Below the pieces are notes generated by a model, which was not told the origin of the DNA, made no database searches, and saw only the letters and a list, made by a program, of their open reading frames with translations. This document shows positions 16,479-25,899 of a stretch of 55,454 nt of DNA, in pieces (the stretch's first letter is position 1; every line of letters starts with the position of its first letter). This DNA is from CAZDIO01 sp964505555. Lineage in GTDB: Bacteria; Bdellovibrionota_C; UBA2361; SZUA-149; CAZDIO01. The translations under genes and the position numbers were made by a program. The DNA lies in the NCBI GenBank assembly GCA_964505555.1, contig CAZDIO010000094.1:1-55454 (forward strand). Reading direction: 5' to 3'.

Positions 16479-17986
16479 TCTCCGCGCTTCCTCCTTCAGT
16501 TTGGCTTTTTCTTATTGTTCTCTATGGTGCTGCCGTCCGTTTTTATTTTCTTTCAGGATATGCACTTGGTGATGACCTTACCTATGTCTCCTACGCCGAT
16601 AGTATTGTGCATGGAACCTATCCGGATCTTGAATTAAGAAATCAATATGCCTACCGCCCTCTTCTTCTTTACGCCATGGCCGCAGGAATTAAATGGTTTG
16701 GATTGAATGAATTTGGCATTGTTGCGCCGTTTTATTTTACAAGTGTTTTTTCAATCATTGTTGTATATGCGCTAGCAAAATTCTTCCTTGATTCCAAAAC
16801 AGCTCTTCTTGCGGCATTTCTCTTTGCTACGTACCCATTTAATCTTATCGGCTCAACAACAATTCATAACGATATTCTCATCGGTTTCTTTCTTCACCTC
16901 GGCTTTCTTTTTCTTTTTCTTTCTGATCGAAGATCTACGGCAGGGCAGACATTTTCATCATATGTGCTTGCAAGCACTGCTGGCATAATGTTTGTACTTT
17001 CCTTTTTGGTAAAAATCAGTATGTTCTCCGCCCTCCTTGCAACGAGTTTTTATTCGCTCTCTTTTTTTTATTCTCGTAAACGTTATCCCTGGAATCATCT
17101 TGCTTTCTATGGATCGTTTGCATTGGGATTAGTTTTCATTAGTATGGTCTATTTAAATCTGACGGGGGATTTTTTCTGGCAATATAAAGCCGAGTTTTCA
17201 TACTACGACTACCGCATTAACGCCGAACCGGAGCTGTACTCCCCAACAATGGATAGAGATTGGGGGTTTTATTTAAAAAACTTATTCTCGAGCACGACCT
17301 ATGCTTATCCATTCAATGAGCATGGCGGATATTACTGGTTACTCCTCGTTGCTGTTATTGCTCTCGCTCAGTGGGGCGAACTATCAACAGTGGCGTTTTT
17401 TCTGTGGTGGATCGTGTTTCACCTTCTCTTTTTGGAGTTTTATCCTATTCAAGTTGAGCCTTTTCTTGTCCCCCTTCCACGACAGTCTCGATACTTAGAG
17501 CTCATCTCAATCTCCGTGCCGATCATTATCTCCGCTGCATTTATTAAATTGCGCTATAAAAAACCGCTCTTCCTTGGGCTTGTCTTGATTATTACAGCAC
17601 ATTCCTATTTTCATTCGTACCGCAAATATGAAGAGCTCAACGATAGTTGCAAAGATGCCGAAAGGCTCGCACGCTACCTTCATCAAAATAAACTATCCTC
17701 AAATGTTTCTCTTGCTACTGATGAAGGTTTATTTTTTGGATTACAGTTTTACAATTACCTTACCCCATTTTCAAAAGAGTTACATTTAGTTAACAAAGAG
17801 CAGCAACTCTCATTAAAAAACACCTATCTTGCCATCGGAGGTTCAAGACCGATCTGGTTTTCTCCGGAGATCACACTACATCTCAAAAACAACGAAGTCC
17901 CCTCATCTTGGAGGGAGATCAAGCGATTCAAAGCACCTCTTAAACCTTGGCGTCAAAGCGAGCTTCGCGTGTACCACATCCCGTAG
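16442..17986 (+). CDS. GT39/ArnT-like membrane glycosyltransferase
   Basis: The 514-residue polytopic protein has about ten to twelve membrane helices. The first periplasmic loop carries the acidic pair GDDLTY (about residues 39-44), the catalytic signature of GT-C enzymes such as protein mannosyltransferase and ArnT. The RNQYAYRPLLLYAMAAGIKWFG segment also fits the family. Such enzymes move a sugar from a polyprenyl-phosphate donor to protein or lipid on the outer face of the inner membrane. The ATG at 16442 has GAGGAAGAG upstream and overlaps the previous gene by 37 bases. Acceptor and sugar are unknown. Confidence 0.85.
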   Translation: MAYRNKRSLRQLISALPPSVWLFLIVLYGAAVRFYFLSGYALGDDLTYVSYADSIVHGTYPDLELRNQYAYRPLLLYAMAAGIKWFGLNEFGIVAPFYFTSVFSIIVVYALAKFFLDSKTALLAAFLFATYPFNLIGSTTIHNDILIGFFLHLGFLFLFLSDRRSTAGQTFSSYVLASTAGIMFVLSFLVKISMFSALLATSFYSLSFFYSRKRYPWNHLAFYGSFALGLVFISMVYLNLTGDFFWQYKAEFSYYDYRINAEPELYSPTMDRDWGFYLKNLFSSTTYAYPFNEHGGYYWLLLVAVIALAQWGELSTVAFFLWWIVFHLLFLEFYPIQVEPFLVPLPRQSRYLELISISVPIIISAAFIKLRYKKPLFLGLVLIITAHSYFHSYRKYEELNDSCKDAERLARYLHQNKLSSNVSLATDEGLFFGLQFYNYLTPFSKELHLVNKEQQLSLKNTYLAIGGSRPIWFSPEITLHLKNNEVPSSWREIKRFKAPLKPWRQSELRVYHIP

Positions 17987-18071
17987 GAAGAGAAATCTCC
18001 TTCTATTCTCATACATATACGATAATAACAGACTAGCGTTTTATATTAGAGGGCGTTAGTATTACAGGATT

Positions 18072-18890
18072 GTGAATTCAAAAAAAGAACCTACCTTCTC
18101 ACTTCCAGTCACCGATCAAAAAAAATTCCTGCAATTTGGAAAAACACTGGTTGAAAAAGCTCGCGCGCTCATTGTGCCACTCTGGGAATCAGGCTCCTTT
18201 ATGGTAGAGACAAAAGCGGATCTCACGCCAGTGAGTGAAGTAGATTACAAGACAGAAGAGCTTATCCGTGAGGTGATCCAGAAACATTTTCCGACACACG
18301 GAATCATTGGAGAAGAATTTGAACCAGTAAACAAAGATTCTGAGTTTCAGTGGACCATCGATCCCATCGATGGCACGCAGAGCCTTGTAAACCAAATTCC
18401 CACGTTTGGAACACTTCTTGGTCTTCGGTTTCAAAATGAAGCAGTTCTTGGGTTTATTGATCACCCGGTTTTAGATATCTGCAGCTATGGAGGAAAAGGA
18501 GTTGGGGTTTATTATAATGAAAAACCGCTCTCTTATCCGGTCTCATGGAATGCGACCAATCCTCATCAGATTATCGCCACCGGAGTGCTTGCTACTTTTC
18601 AACGAAGTAATAATGAAGAGGTTTTTTTTAAACTTCACAAGCAATTTCCTCATGCAAGAATTTACTACGATTGCTACGCACAAACCCTAACACTCACCGG
18701 AGCTTTACTAGGTACCATAGAATATAGTCTCAAAATCTGGGATACCACCCCTATTGAAGCGCTGATTAGAGGAATTGGCGGAAAGTTTTCTTATCTTGGC
18801 GAAAATTCCGATTTTTCCTCTCAAGCCAAACTCCACATCGTCTTTGGAAAATCAGAGTTCGTTGATACCCTCCTTCCCCTTCTTAATTAA
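18072..18890 (+). CDS. Inositol monophosphatase family enzyme (possibly histidinol-phosphatase type)
   Basis: The 272-residue protein has the magnesium-dependent IMPase fold. Metal ligands are seen in GIIGEEF (about residues 76-82) and DPIDGTQSLV (about 97-106), plus the C-terminal Asp in WDTTPIEALI. The family dephosphorylates inositol phosphates, histidinol phosphate, 3'-phosphoadenosine 5'-phosphate or fructose 1,6-bisphosphate. The WDTTP context and length are closest to the HisN-like branch, but I cannot fix the substrate. GTG start with AGGA upstream. The transporter gene starts immediately after its stop. Confidence 0.85.
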   Translation: MNSKKEPTFSLPVTDQKKFLQFGKTLVEKARALIVPLWESGSFMVETKADLTPVSEVDYKTEELIREVIQKHFPTHGIIGEEFEPVNKDSEFQWTIDPIDGTQSLVNQIPTFGTLLGLRFQNEAVLGFIDHPVLDICSYGGKGVGVYYNEKPLSYPVSWNATNPHQIIATGVLATFQRSNNEEVFFKLHKQFPHARIYYDCYAQTLTLTGALLGTIEYSLKIWDTTPIEALIRGIGGKFSYLGENSDFSSQAKLHIVFGKSEFVDTLLPLLN

Positions 18891-18891
18891 T

Positions 18892-19791
18892 ATGCGCCCA
18901 AGTCATTCTTACCTTGCGCTTCTACTTCTTGCTGTAATCTGGGGGGTAACATTTGTTCCTGCAAAACAGATTCTTCAAGAGATCGGTCCGATATATTCTG
19001 TGTTTTTACGTTTTTTTATCGCGAGCCTCCTCCTCTCTGGCGTTTTTTCAAAAACACTTTTTCATCTTACCAAGAAGGAGATCCGTTACGGGATCTTTAT
19101 GGGGATATGGCTTGCTCTTGGGTTTATTCTCCAAACGATCGGCCTTCATAAAACCACTGCCGGCAAGGCCGCTTTCATTACTGGATTTTATGTTTTAATA
19201 GTTCCGATTTTTTCGGCAATCCTTCTTAAACGACTGCCAGAAAAATACACCTTTATCGGAGCGATCATCTCTATTTTTGGGTTGGGACTTCTCTCTTTAG
19301 ATGATCGACTCTCCGTCCAAGCCGGAGATCTCTGGGTGTTGTGCTCAGCGGTAGCCTTTGCTCTGCATATCATCTCTACTTCACACTTTGGACCAAAGGG
19401 AGATACGTTACGATTAAATATTGTACAAATTATTATCGTTTCACTAATCACACTTCCTCTTTCATTTCTCTTTGAAAATCCGACGCTCACCCTCTCTTCT
19501 TCCGGTTGGGGTCTTGTTCTCTTAATGGCCCTCCTCCCGACGGCTTTTGCCTATTCTCTCTACACATATGTTCAGAGGTTTGCTCGACCAACCACTGCGG
19601 CGATCATCTTTTGTCTTGAGCCGGTGTTTGCCGTTATTGCAGGATGGTTAGTGCTTGGAGAGTTCCTCAATGGCAGACAGCTTACGGGTGCTCTTTTGAT
19701 GCTTGGTGGAGTGGCAATCTCTGAAGTTATCGGTGGACGCTCTCCCCAGGTAACTGATATCGCCAAGGAGGGTCACCGCTATGAGCGCTAA
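18892..19791 (+). CDS. EamA/DMT superfamily transporter
   Basis: The 299-residue protein starts at the ATG at 18892, two bases after the previous stop, giving MRPSHSYLALLLLAVIWGVTF. It has ten predicted membrane helices in two EamA repeats, with LAVIWGVTFVPAK opening the first and ALLPTAFAYSLYTYVQRF plus IIFCLEPVFAVIAGWLVLGE in the second. These are typical of the drug/metabolite transporter superfamily of exporters. The substrate cannot be told. Close spacing suggests co-transcription with the phosphatase. Confidence 0.93.
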   Translation: MRPSHSYLALLLLAVIWGVTFVPAKQILQEIGPIYSVFLRFFIASLLLSGVFSKTLFHLTKKEIRYGIFMGIWLALGFILQTIGLHKTTAGKAAFITGFYVLIVPIFSAILLKRLPEKYTFIGAIISIFGLGLLSLDDRLSVQAGDLWVLCSAVAFALHIISTSHFGPKGDTLRLNIVQIIIVSLITLPLSFLFENPTLTLSSSGWGLVLLMALLPTAFAYSLYTYVQRFARPTTAAIIFCLEPVFAVIAGWLVLGEFLNGRQLTGALLMLGGVAISEVIGGRSPQVTDIAKEGHRYER

Positions 19792-19960
19792 AGCTGAAAG
19801 AGCATTGGTTGTGTAAGATTTACGGAAAGCTCATGATCTGCTAGGTTTCAGCCCAATCCACATGCGATATTTCACATCTTCATCTCGGGTATAGGACAAC
19901 TTGAGTTCTAACAATCAATGCTTTGCGCACCGTCGCGATGCATTGAGGAGGTTTTTTTGA

Positions 19961-20851
19961 ATGAAAATCAAATTCCGTAGCAAGTCGGATCAAGTTACTG
20001 GGTATCTGTGTCTTGGACTTCTTCTCCTTTTCGGAGCTGTGTTTGCCTACCGGGCGGCAACGTATGAGCGTAAGATCTTTTTTGAGGGTGCTCATAATGA
20101 TGCTACGAAGCTAACGCACCTCGTAGGAAAGGTGAGTAATCCAGAAAACGCAGAACTGCTCTTTTCACACATTCAAGCGCGAGAGGTAAACCCCGTTAGT
20201 AAAGCGCTTAACTCTCGATTAGGTTCTTTATGGGGGGAAGCAACGCTTGTCTCGTCGTCGAGCGCTTACCTTTGCGAGGTTGAGGTTAGCGTTTTGAGAG
20301 AAACCGAGGAGACTCTTTTCCTATCAATAACGGCTACGAGATCGCCAAAGCGATTGCCTGAAAAGATCGAGAAAAACTTTCGTGCAGCGATGGGAACAGA
20401 TCCTACCATCTGTTTGGAGATTCCCATCAACGGATGGAAGTGCGTATTTCAAGGAAACTTAAGTCCGGAAGCGCTTCAAATTGTCAAAGAGTGGAAGAAT
20501 CAAGGCTTTAACAGGTTCGAAGCTCGTTTTGAAACAACTGGCATCCAGCTCGTGCCGGCTACCAGCTTTCCACCTGATGATGAAAAAGCGTTCAAAGAAT
20601 TAGAAGATCTCGCTCCCACGCTTCAACCGGATGGGCCCGAAGCCGCAAAGACACGTAGTACAGAACGAGACTTCGACGAGCCTCATTTCAGAAAAATCGA
20701 CAGAGAGGCCGCTTGCATACACAAATGCTTGCGGCCTCACTTCGCGGGGGCGGAAATATTAGTCATATCGGTTTTAAGGTTGTCCTCCCCGTATCCTTAT
20801 AAGTTTCTTTCTTACTTCTCATTTATTTTTCTCCGGGAGCCAAAACATTAA
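19961..20851 (+). CDS. Unknown membrane-anchored envelope protein
   Basis: The ATG at 19961 follows an excellent GAGGAGG site. The 296-residue product has one N-terminal membrane helix (YLCLGLLLLFGAVFAYRAA) and a mixed alpha/beta domain, probably periplasmic, with a few cysteines (LCEVEV, ICLEIPI, KCVF). The last 55 or so residues (from about REAACIHKC) have a different composition. They coincide with a strong DNA hairpin at 20704-20738, so the natural end may lie earlier and a frameshift is possible. I recognise no family. A 7-bp inverted repeat (TCAATGC/GCATTGA) sits just before the ribosome-binding site. Confidence 0.6.
   Translation: MKIKFRSKSDQVTGYLCLGLLLLFGAVFAYRAATYERKIFFEGAHNDATKLTHLVGKVSNPENAELLFSHIQAREVNPVSKALNSRLGSLWGEATLVSSSSAYLCEVEVSVLRETEETLFLSITATRSPKRLPEKIEKNFRAAMGTDPTICLEIPINGWKCVFQGNLSPEALQIVKEWKNQGFNRFEARFETTGIQLVPATSFPPDDEKAFKELEDLAPTLQPDGPEAAKTRSTERDFDEPHFRKIDREAACIHKCLRPHFAGAEILVISVLRLSSPYPYKFLSYFSFIFLREPKH
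20704..20738. terminator. Hairpin inside the 3' end of the preceding reading frame
   Basis: GAGGCCGC (20704-20711) pairs with GCGGCCTC (20731-20738), and GCAT/ATGC extend the stem after a TT/TT mismatch. It looks like a transcription terminator stem, but lies within the annotated coding region, 113 bases before its stop. No strong T-run follows. Confidence 0.45.
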
Positions 20852-20954
20852 GTTCCCACCTAATACGACGATAAACTTCTAAGTCGGCGAGATTATTGAA
20901 GATTTTTCGGTGATTCGCTGAGGTTGGTTTAACGGATTCTCTTAGGGGGCTTTA

Positions 20955-23162
20955 GTGAAACTCAGTAAAAAAGAAATTATAAACCTGGTTTTAACGGTTT
21001 TCGTGCTCAGCTCGTTAATAGGGGCACCCAGCGTTTATAAAAAAACCACTAACCATAATAAAGTCGTACAACTTAAAATCGTTCATGCCACAAAACGGTC
21101 CGCTCGAGTTCAAAAGGTAGCAAAACTTAACTCTCAAAAAGTAACAACCTCAAACGTAACCGAGAGTAAGAAAAACGAGATCGAAACAACGACAGCACTT
21201 TCAAACTCACTTCCTTTAACATCTGCTGCTGAAGAAAATGACAGCGAAGCAGGAACACTCTACAATATTAGCGAAGTAATAAAGAGAAGAAAACCTTTTC
21301 AAGTAACTTCAGAAGTATTTAGTGGAAACGTTTTTGATTTTAACCCATTTCCAGAGCATTCATACAAAATCGTTCCTCTCAAAGTTTCTAACGCTGACGA
21401 GCGCACAGACACCCTCTATGGCAATATTATCGACGACTCAGGCGCATATCTCGGCACTGCATCAATGGTTCGAGTTCGCACCTCACAAGGTGAAGGAGTT
21501 TCTGGAACTTTCACCCTCGATAGCGGCATCGTTTTTAATCTTGGTCATAACGAAAATGGTCAATCAATTATCGAAGAGATCAACGAAAATAAACTTCCTT
21601 CCTGTGGCACAGATGACCTGAATACTGCAAAGAAGCATTCACATACGGAAGAGAGTCCGGCTCAAGTAGCAGCAAATGTTGTTCGCGCCGATCTTAAACA
21701 AAGTGCTCAAAATGTAAAAATGGCTCAAGAGGAGAGTGCGAATCTTATCCCAATTACGATTATGGTGCTCTACTCACCACAAGCACGAAGTGGCGCTGGA
21801 GGAACAGCCGCTATTGAAGCTCGAGCTCGCGAATCGGTTGCGGTTGCAAACCAAGATTACCTAAACTCTAAAATCAATATCCGCCTCAACCTCGTATATG
21901 TTGGTGAAGTTTCTTACAACGAAGATTATAACTTTGCTACGAACCTCACCCGCCTTACCGGAAAAACCGATGGGTATATGGATGAAGTTCACGCTCTTCG
22001 TGATCAGTATCAAGCAGATATGGTAGCTCTCCTTGTTAACTCAATGCAATATTGTGGTCTTGGCTGGCTTGGTGCTCCCTACTCCTGGGCTGCAAACTAT
22101 ATGTTTACAGTAACAAATCAATATTGCGCTCCTTTTCATACCCTTGCTCATGAGCTTGGACACAACATGGGTGCAAATCACGACAAAGCAAGTTCAGGAC
22201 CAGGGGGTGCTTACACGTATTCCTACGGCTACCATTTTGGAAAAAACCGTTACCGAACAGTTATGGCATATCCTCCAGGAACAAGAGTTGGTCACTTCTC
22301 AAACCCAAGCATTAAATACGCTGGGTATGCAACTGGGGTTGCAAATAAGGCTGACAATGCACGAACGATTAATAATATGGCGCCAGTAATTGCAGCTTTT
22401 CGCGGCGAGAGCTTCTGTCTTACTGGTTCAGTAACAAACGATGGTCTTCCTGTTTCTGGAGTACTTATTAGCGCAGGAGCTCTTGGATATCGGATTACAA
22501 ATTCCGATGGAGCATACTCTTTTCCTAATATCTATGATGGAACAAACTACCTCCTCCAAGCTTCACGCTCAGGATTTACCTTCAGCCCAAGCACTGTAAC
22601 TGGCGTAATCTCTGAAGATACGGTCGAGGATTTTGTTGGAAACAACATCCCCCTTCTTGAACCAGTCTCTTCACAAAAGTTATCTGCTTCAGCAGGAAGC
22701 ATCGGTGTAGCAATCGCTGCGGAAGATGAAGAATCAGACTCTTCAGATATGACATTCTCAGCGGTAGCAAGGGTATTTAACAACGAATACTACACAAAAG
22801 AGCGGCTCCAAATTACCGCATCATTTGTTCCTTCAAGCTCCTCGCTTCAAAAGAACAGGAAATGGTTCAAGAGTGAAACAGGTGCCGCCTACTATGTTGT
22901 TTCAAATGGGGATCTCTTCCGTTACAATCCCGGCTCAACTCCAACAAAGATTACTCGCTTGGTAAAAAGTGTTTATACCAATCCACGCCTTCTTACCAAT
23001 GCAAGCACTCCACAAACGAAAAGTGGAGTAACTTTTTCAATGTCTGATGATCTTCTTACGGTGTATGCAAACGGAGCTAAAGGAAAGTTTCTTGTAACGG
23101 TAACTGTTTCAGACCCAGAAGGTGGAACAGCAACGAGAACTTTCTTAGTAACCGTAGCATAA
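20955..23162 (+). CDS. Secreted M12-type (reprolysin-like) zinc metalloprotease
   Basis: The 735-residue protein starts at a GTG with AGGGGG upstream and has a signal segment (IINLVLTVFVLSSLIGAP). A propeptide-like region of about 240 residues precedes the catalytic domain. That domain holds the metzincin zinc motif HELGHNMGANHD (about residues 397-408) and a Met-turn in RTVMAYPPG. A carboxypeptidase-regulatory-like beta domain follows (CLTGSVTNDGLPVSGVLISAG, SDGAYSFPNIYDG), then a C-terminal beta domain (VTVSDPEGGTATRTFLVTV). The enzyme probably acts outside the cell or on the surface. It is a single-gene unit, bounded downstream by two large inverted repeats. Confidence 0.93.
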   Translation: MKLSKKEIINLVLTVFVLSSLIGAPSVYKKTTNHNKVVQLKIVHATKRSARVQKVAKLNSQKVTTSNVTESKKNEIETTTALSNSLPLTSAAEENDSEAGTLYNISEVIKRRKPFQVTSEVFSGNVFDFNPFPEHSYKIVPLKVSNADERTDTLYGNIIDDSGAYLGTASMVRVRTSQGEGVSGTFTLDSGIVFNLGHNENGQSIIEEINENKLPSCGTDDLNTAKKHSHTEESPAQVAANVVRADLKQSAQNVKMAQEESANLIPITIMVLYSPQARSGAGGTAAIEARARESVAVANQDYLNSKINIRLNLVYVGEVSYNEDYNFATNLTRLTGKTDGYMDEVHALRDQYQADMVALLVNSMQYCGLGWLGAPYSWAANYMFTVTNQYCAPFHTLAHELGHNMGANHDKASSGPGGAYTYSYGYHFGKNRYRTVMAYPPGTRVGHFSNPSIKYAGYATGVANKADNARTINNMAPVIAAFRGESFCLTGSVTNDGLPVSGVLISAGALGYRITNSDGAYSFPNIYDGTNYLLQASRSGFTFSPSTVTGVISEDTVEDFVGNNIPLLEPVSSQKLSASAGSIGVAIAAEDEESDSSDMTFSAVARVFNNEYYTKERLQITASFVPSSSSLQKNRKWFKSETGAAYYVVSNGDLFRYNPGSTPTKITRLVKSVYTNPRLLTNASTPQTKSGVTFSMSDDLLTVYANGAKGKFLVTVTVSDPEGGTATRTFLVTVA

Positions 23163-23238
23163 CCGTAACATCGGCGACTCGCCCATTGAGGTGTGAGGCA
23201 AATGTTCTGGTCGAGTGGGCGGGCCGCCGATGTTACGG
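23163..23238. terminator. Inverted repeat directly after the metalloprotease stop
   Basis: CCGTAACATCGGCG (23163-23176) is the exact complement of 23225-23238, with a 48-base loop containing further partly complementary segments. It starts at the base after the stop codon. Probably a terminator or transcript-end stabiliser; no T-run. Confidence 0.5.
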
Positions 23239-23263
23239 AAAATAACTTCTCCTTCTACTTAGT

Positions 23264-23403
23264 CTTAGACTTCTCCTTAGACTGAACTTCAACTTGCGCT
23301 TGCGCTAAAAATTCTTTCAGCTCATTCCGAATAAAACTTACAGTGCTGATTTGTAGAGCAAGAGCAAGTGCAAGTTGAAGTTCAGTCTAAGGAGAAGTCT
23401 AAG
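23264..23403. repeat. Perfect 34-bp inverted repeat with coding-like arms
   Basis: Bases 23264-23297 and 23370-23403 are exactly complementary over 34 bp, and similar AAGGAGAAG-type words continue outward. Read outward from the centre, each arm encodes the same short Lys/Glu/Ser-rich peptide tail followed by a stop (TAG on the left arm read on the minus strand, TAA on the right). It fills the convergent gap between the metalloprotease and PBP1A genes (23163-23442). The loop is about 72 bases. Confidence 0.7.
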
Positions 23404-23442
23404 GAGAAGGAGAAGACTAAGTAAAGCGAGCTCCTTTCTACT

Positions 23443-25899
23443 TCAAAACTCATCATGGGACAGATAATCATTTCCTGAATTCTGTTCTTGTGGTGCCTCT
23501 CCAGTATACGTCGGAACATACTCCGTTGGTTCTGTTCCACTCTTGAAGTACTCAAAGAAAGCATCTGGCTCACTTGGATCTGCGAGGGTGCCTGACATTC
23601 TATTGATCGGCACAGGGATCACTCCATCAGGAATATCAAAATCAAGAACTATCTTGTCTTTTAGAAATTCTTGCATGAAGTAAAGAAAAATTGGCGCCGC
23701 TGCTTTTCCTCCGGTTTCGAGCCGACCGATCGTTCTCTTTACATCGAATCCGACCCATGCCCCCGCTGACCACTCCGGACTAAAACCCACAAACCAAGCG
23801 TCCATCTGTTCATTTGTCGTTCCAGTTTTCCCACCAATCGGTCTTCCAAGCGCTTTAAGAATCGTTGCGGTACCGCGATCCACCACACCTTTCATCATGT
23901 TGGTCATAATAAATGCATCTTCATCGCTAATAACCTTTTTCTGTTTCGGTCCCTGCTTAAAAATTGTTTTTCCAGATCGATCCTTAATCTCGGTGATCAC
24001 CAGAGATTCAGAGAGCCATCCTTTTGCTGGAAACACACTATAGGCTCGAACGAGTTCAAGTAACTTCACCTCAGGGGTCCCTAAGGAAATCGACAGATCG
24101 CGACCGATTGGTGTTGTAATTCCAAATTTTCTTGCAGACTCGATGCCGCGATCGACCCCCATTTGATTCAAAAGATACACAGAAACCACATTTCGCGAAC
24201 GCTCTAACGCGGTTCGTAAGGTAATTGGGCCAAGAAATTTATGATCAAAGTTTCCTGGCGTCCACATCTCTCCATTTCCAGCGACAAGACTGATCGGTGA
24301 ATCAGGAACGATCGTCACCGGCGTATAGTGCAGCTGTTCCACCGCCGCGAGGTAAATAAACGGCTTAAAAGCGGATCCTGGTTGCCTCAATCCTTGAGTG
24401 GCGCGATTAAATTCACTTCGCTGATAATCATATCCTCCAATAATTGCCGTTACCGCTCCCGTATCAACATTCGAGAGAACAAACGCTCCTTCAAGCTCCG
24501 GTGTCTGATCAAGAATAAATTTCTGTCTTGTTTCGCCACTCGGTGATTCAGGGGCACCAGCACTAACATTTTCAAGAGAAACCTCTATTACATGTCCAAC
24601 CCGCAGAGCGTTGGGGATATCGATCCAGGTGCTCCGATCATTTTTATCGAGCAGCTTTTTTGCCCACGTAACATTCTTCAGATCAAGTTCCTGACGAAAA
24701 TCACCGACCATTACTTCAATCTTGTTTCCCTTAATTCCTGTCACCAGTGCCCGATAAATTCGTCCCGGAATAAGCTCCTCCTCTCTCTTCGGGCACCGTC
24801 CCACCTCTTTTTCAGCTTGGCATTCTGTCCAGTATGCTTTTAAAATACTGTTTGCTCTTTCTCCTCCCGTCGCTTCAGGTCCTAAAAGTGCAGCAACTTT
24901 TTTTATTGAGTACTCTGTCAAAGGACCTTTCCACCCGCGCCGTTTATCGACCTCTAACAAACCACGTCGGACAGCAGCTTGTGCAAGAGTATTGGCTCGC
25001 AAATCAGCCGTAGTATACACCTGGTAGCCACCAGGGTTTGTAAGAAAGTTTTCTTTTCGTGTCGCTTCCAATTCACCAAGTAATGAAATCACATGAGAAA
25101 CGTAATACGGCGCATGAAAGATCTTCTGATTATTTGCGGGATAGAGCGTAAGAGTAAATTCTCTTGCCTCCTTTGCCTCTTCAGGAGAAATCATCTGGTT
25201 TTTCAGCATTTGATCAAGTACGTAGTGTTGACGGCCCAAAGCCTCTTCGCGATGTTCTTTTTTAGAATACGCACTTGGCTTCGGAGGCAACCCTGCAAGA
25301 AATGCAATCTCGGCCAAATTCAGGTCCTTCAGGTCTTTATGGAAGTGTGTTCGTGAAGCCGCTTGCACCCCGTAGGCATTTGAACCAAGATAAATCTCGT
25401 TTAAATATATAGAAAAGATCTCGTCCTTTGTGAGGGCTTGTTCTATTCGATAAGAAAGTATCGCTTCCTTTATCTTTCGCTCGTAGGTTTTTTCTTTAGT
25501 AAGTAAGAGAGATTTTACTACTTGTTGAGTTATTGTAGATGCTCCCTGAACATTTGATTTTTTTCGAAGGTTTACCCAAACAGCACGAAGAATGCTAATA
25601 AAATCTATCCCCGGATGACGATAAAAGTTCGCGTCTTCTGCTGCAAGAAATGCATTTTTTAAAAGAGGCGGAATCTCCGAAAAAGGAACGGGATAACGTT
25701 TCTCTTCATAAATCTCCCCAATTAAAGTTCCATCCTCAGCGTAAATCGAACTTACTGCCTTCGGAACATAGTCACTAATTTTTTCCATTCTCGGCAGATC
25801 TCTGGTGAGCCGAAAATAAAAATACAGGCCGCCAACAAGTCCGGTCGCGGTAACTATTAATCCAATAATAAGAGAACCTATTATTAATTTTCGAATCAT
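23443..25899 (-). CDS. Penicillin-binding protein 1A (class A PBP)
   Basis: This bifunctional peptidoglycan synthase has 818 residues. It has one N-terminal membrane helix, then a GT51 glycosyltransferase domain with AAEDANFYRHPGID, GASTITQQVVKSL and IYLNEIYLG (about residues 80-190). The transpeptidase domain has all three penicillin-binding motifs: the active serine in QPGSAFKP, SRN in ERSRNVVS, and KTGTT in GGKTGTTNEQ. The long insert between the domains, with an OB-like region, matches the PBP1A subclass. The start overlaps the DUF4340 stop (ATGA), so it is the last gene of the ABC/GldG operon. That is an unusual partner set for this enzyme. Confidence 0.95.
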   Translation of the reverse strand: MIRKLIIGSLIIGLIVTATGLVGGLYFYFRLTRDLPRMEKISDYVPKAVSSIYAEDGTLIGEIYEEKRYPVPFSEIPPLLKNAFLAAEDANFYRHPGIDFISILRAVWVNLRKKSNVQGASTITQQVVKSLLLTKEKTYERKIKEAILSYRIEQALTKDEIFSIYLNEIYLGSNAYGVQAASRTHFHKDLKDLNLAEIAFLAGLPPKPSAYSKKEHREEALGRQHYVLDQMLKNQMISPEEAKEAREFTLTLYPANNQKIFHAPYYVSHVISLLGELEATRKENFLTNPGGYQVYTTADLRANTLAQAAVRRGLLEVDKRRGWKGPLTEYSIKKVAALLGPEATGGERANSILKAYWTECQAEKEVGRCPKREEELIPGRIYRALVTGIKGNKIEVMVGDFRQELDLKNVTWAKKLLDKNDRSTWIDIPNALRVGHVIEVSLENVSAGAPESPSGETRQKFILDQTPELEGAFVLSNVDTGAVTAIIGGYDYQRSEFNRATQGLRQPGSAFKPFIYLAAVEQLHYTPVTIVPDSPISLVAGNGEMWTPGNFDHKFLGPITLRTALERSRNVVSVYLLNQMGVDRGIESARKFGITTPIGRDLSISLGTPEVKLLELVRAYSVFPAKGWLSESLVITEIKDRSGKTIFKQGPKQKKVISDEDAFIMTNMMKGVVDRGTATILKALGRPIGGKTGTTNEQMDAWFVGFSPEWSAGAWVGFDVKRTIGRLETGGKAAAPIFLYFMQEFLKDKIVLDFDIPDGVIPVPINRMSGTLADPSEPDAFFEYFKSGTEPTEYVPTYTGEAPQEQNSGNDYLSHDEF

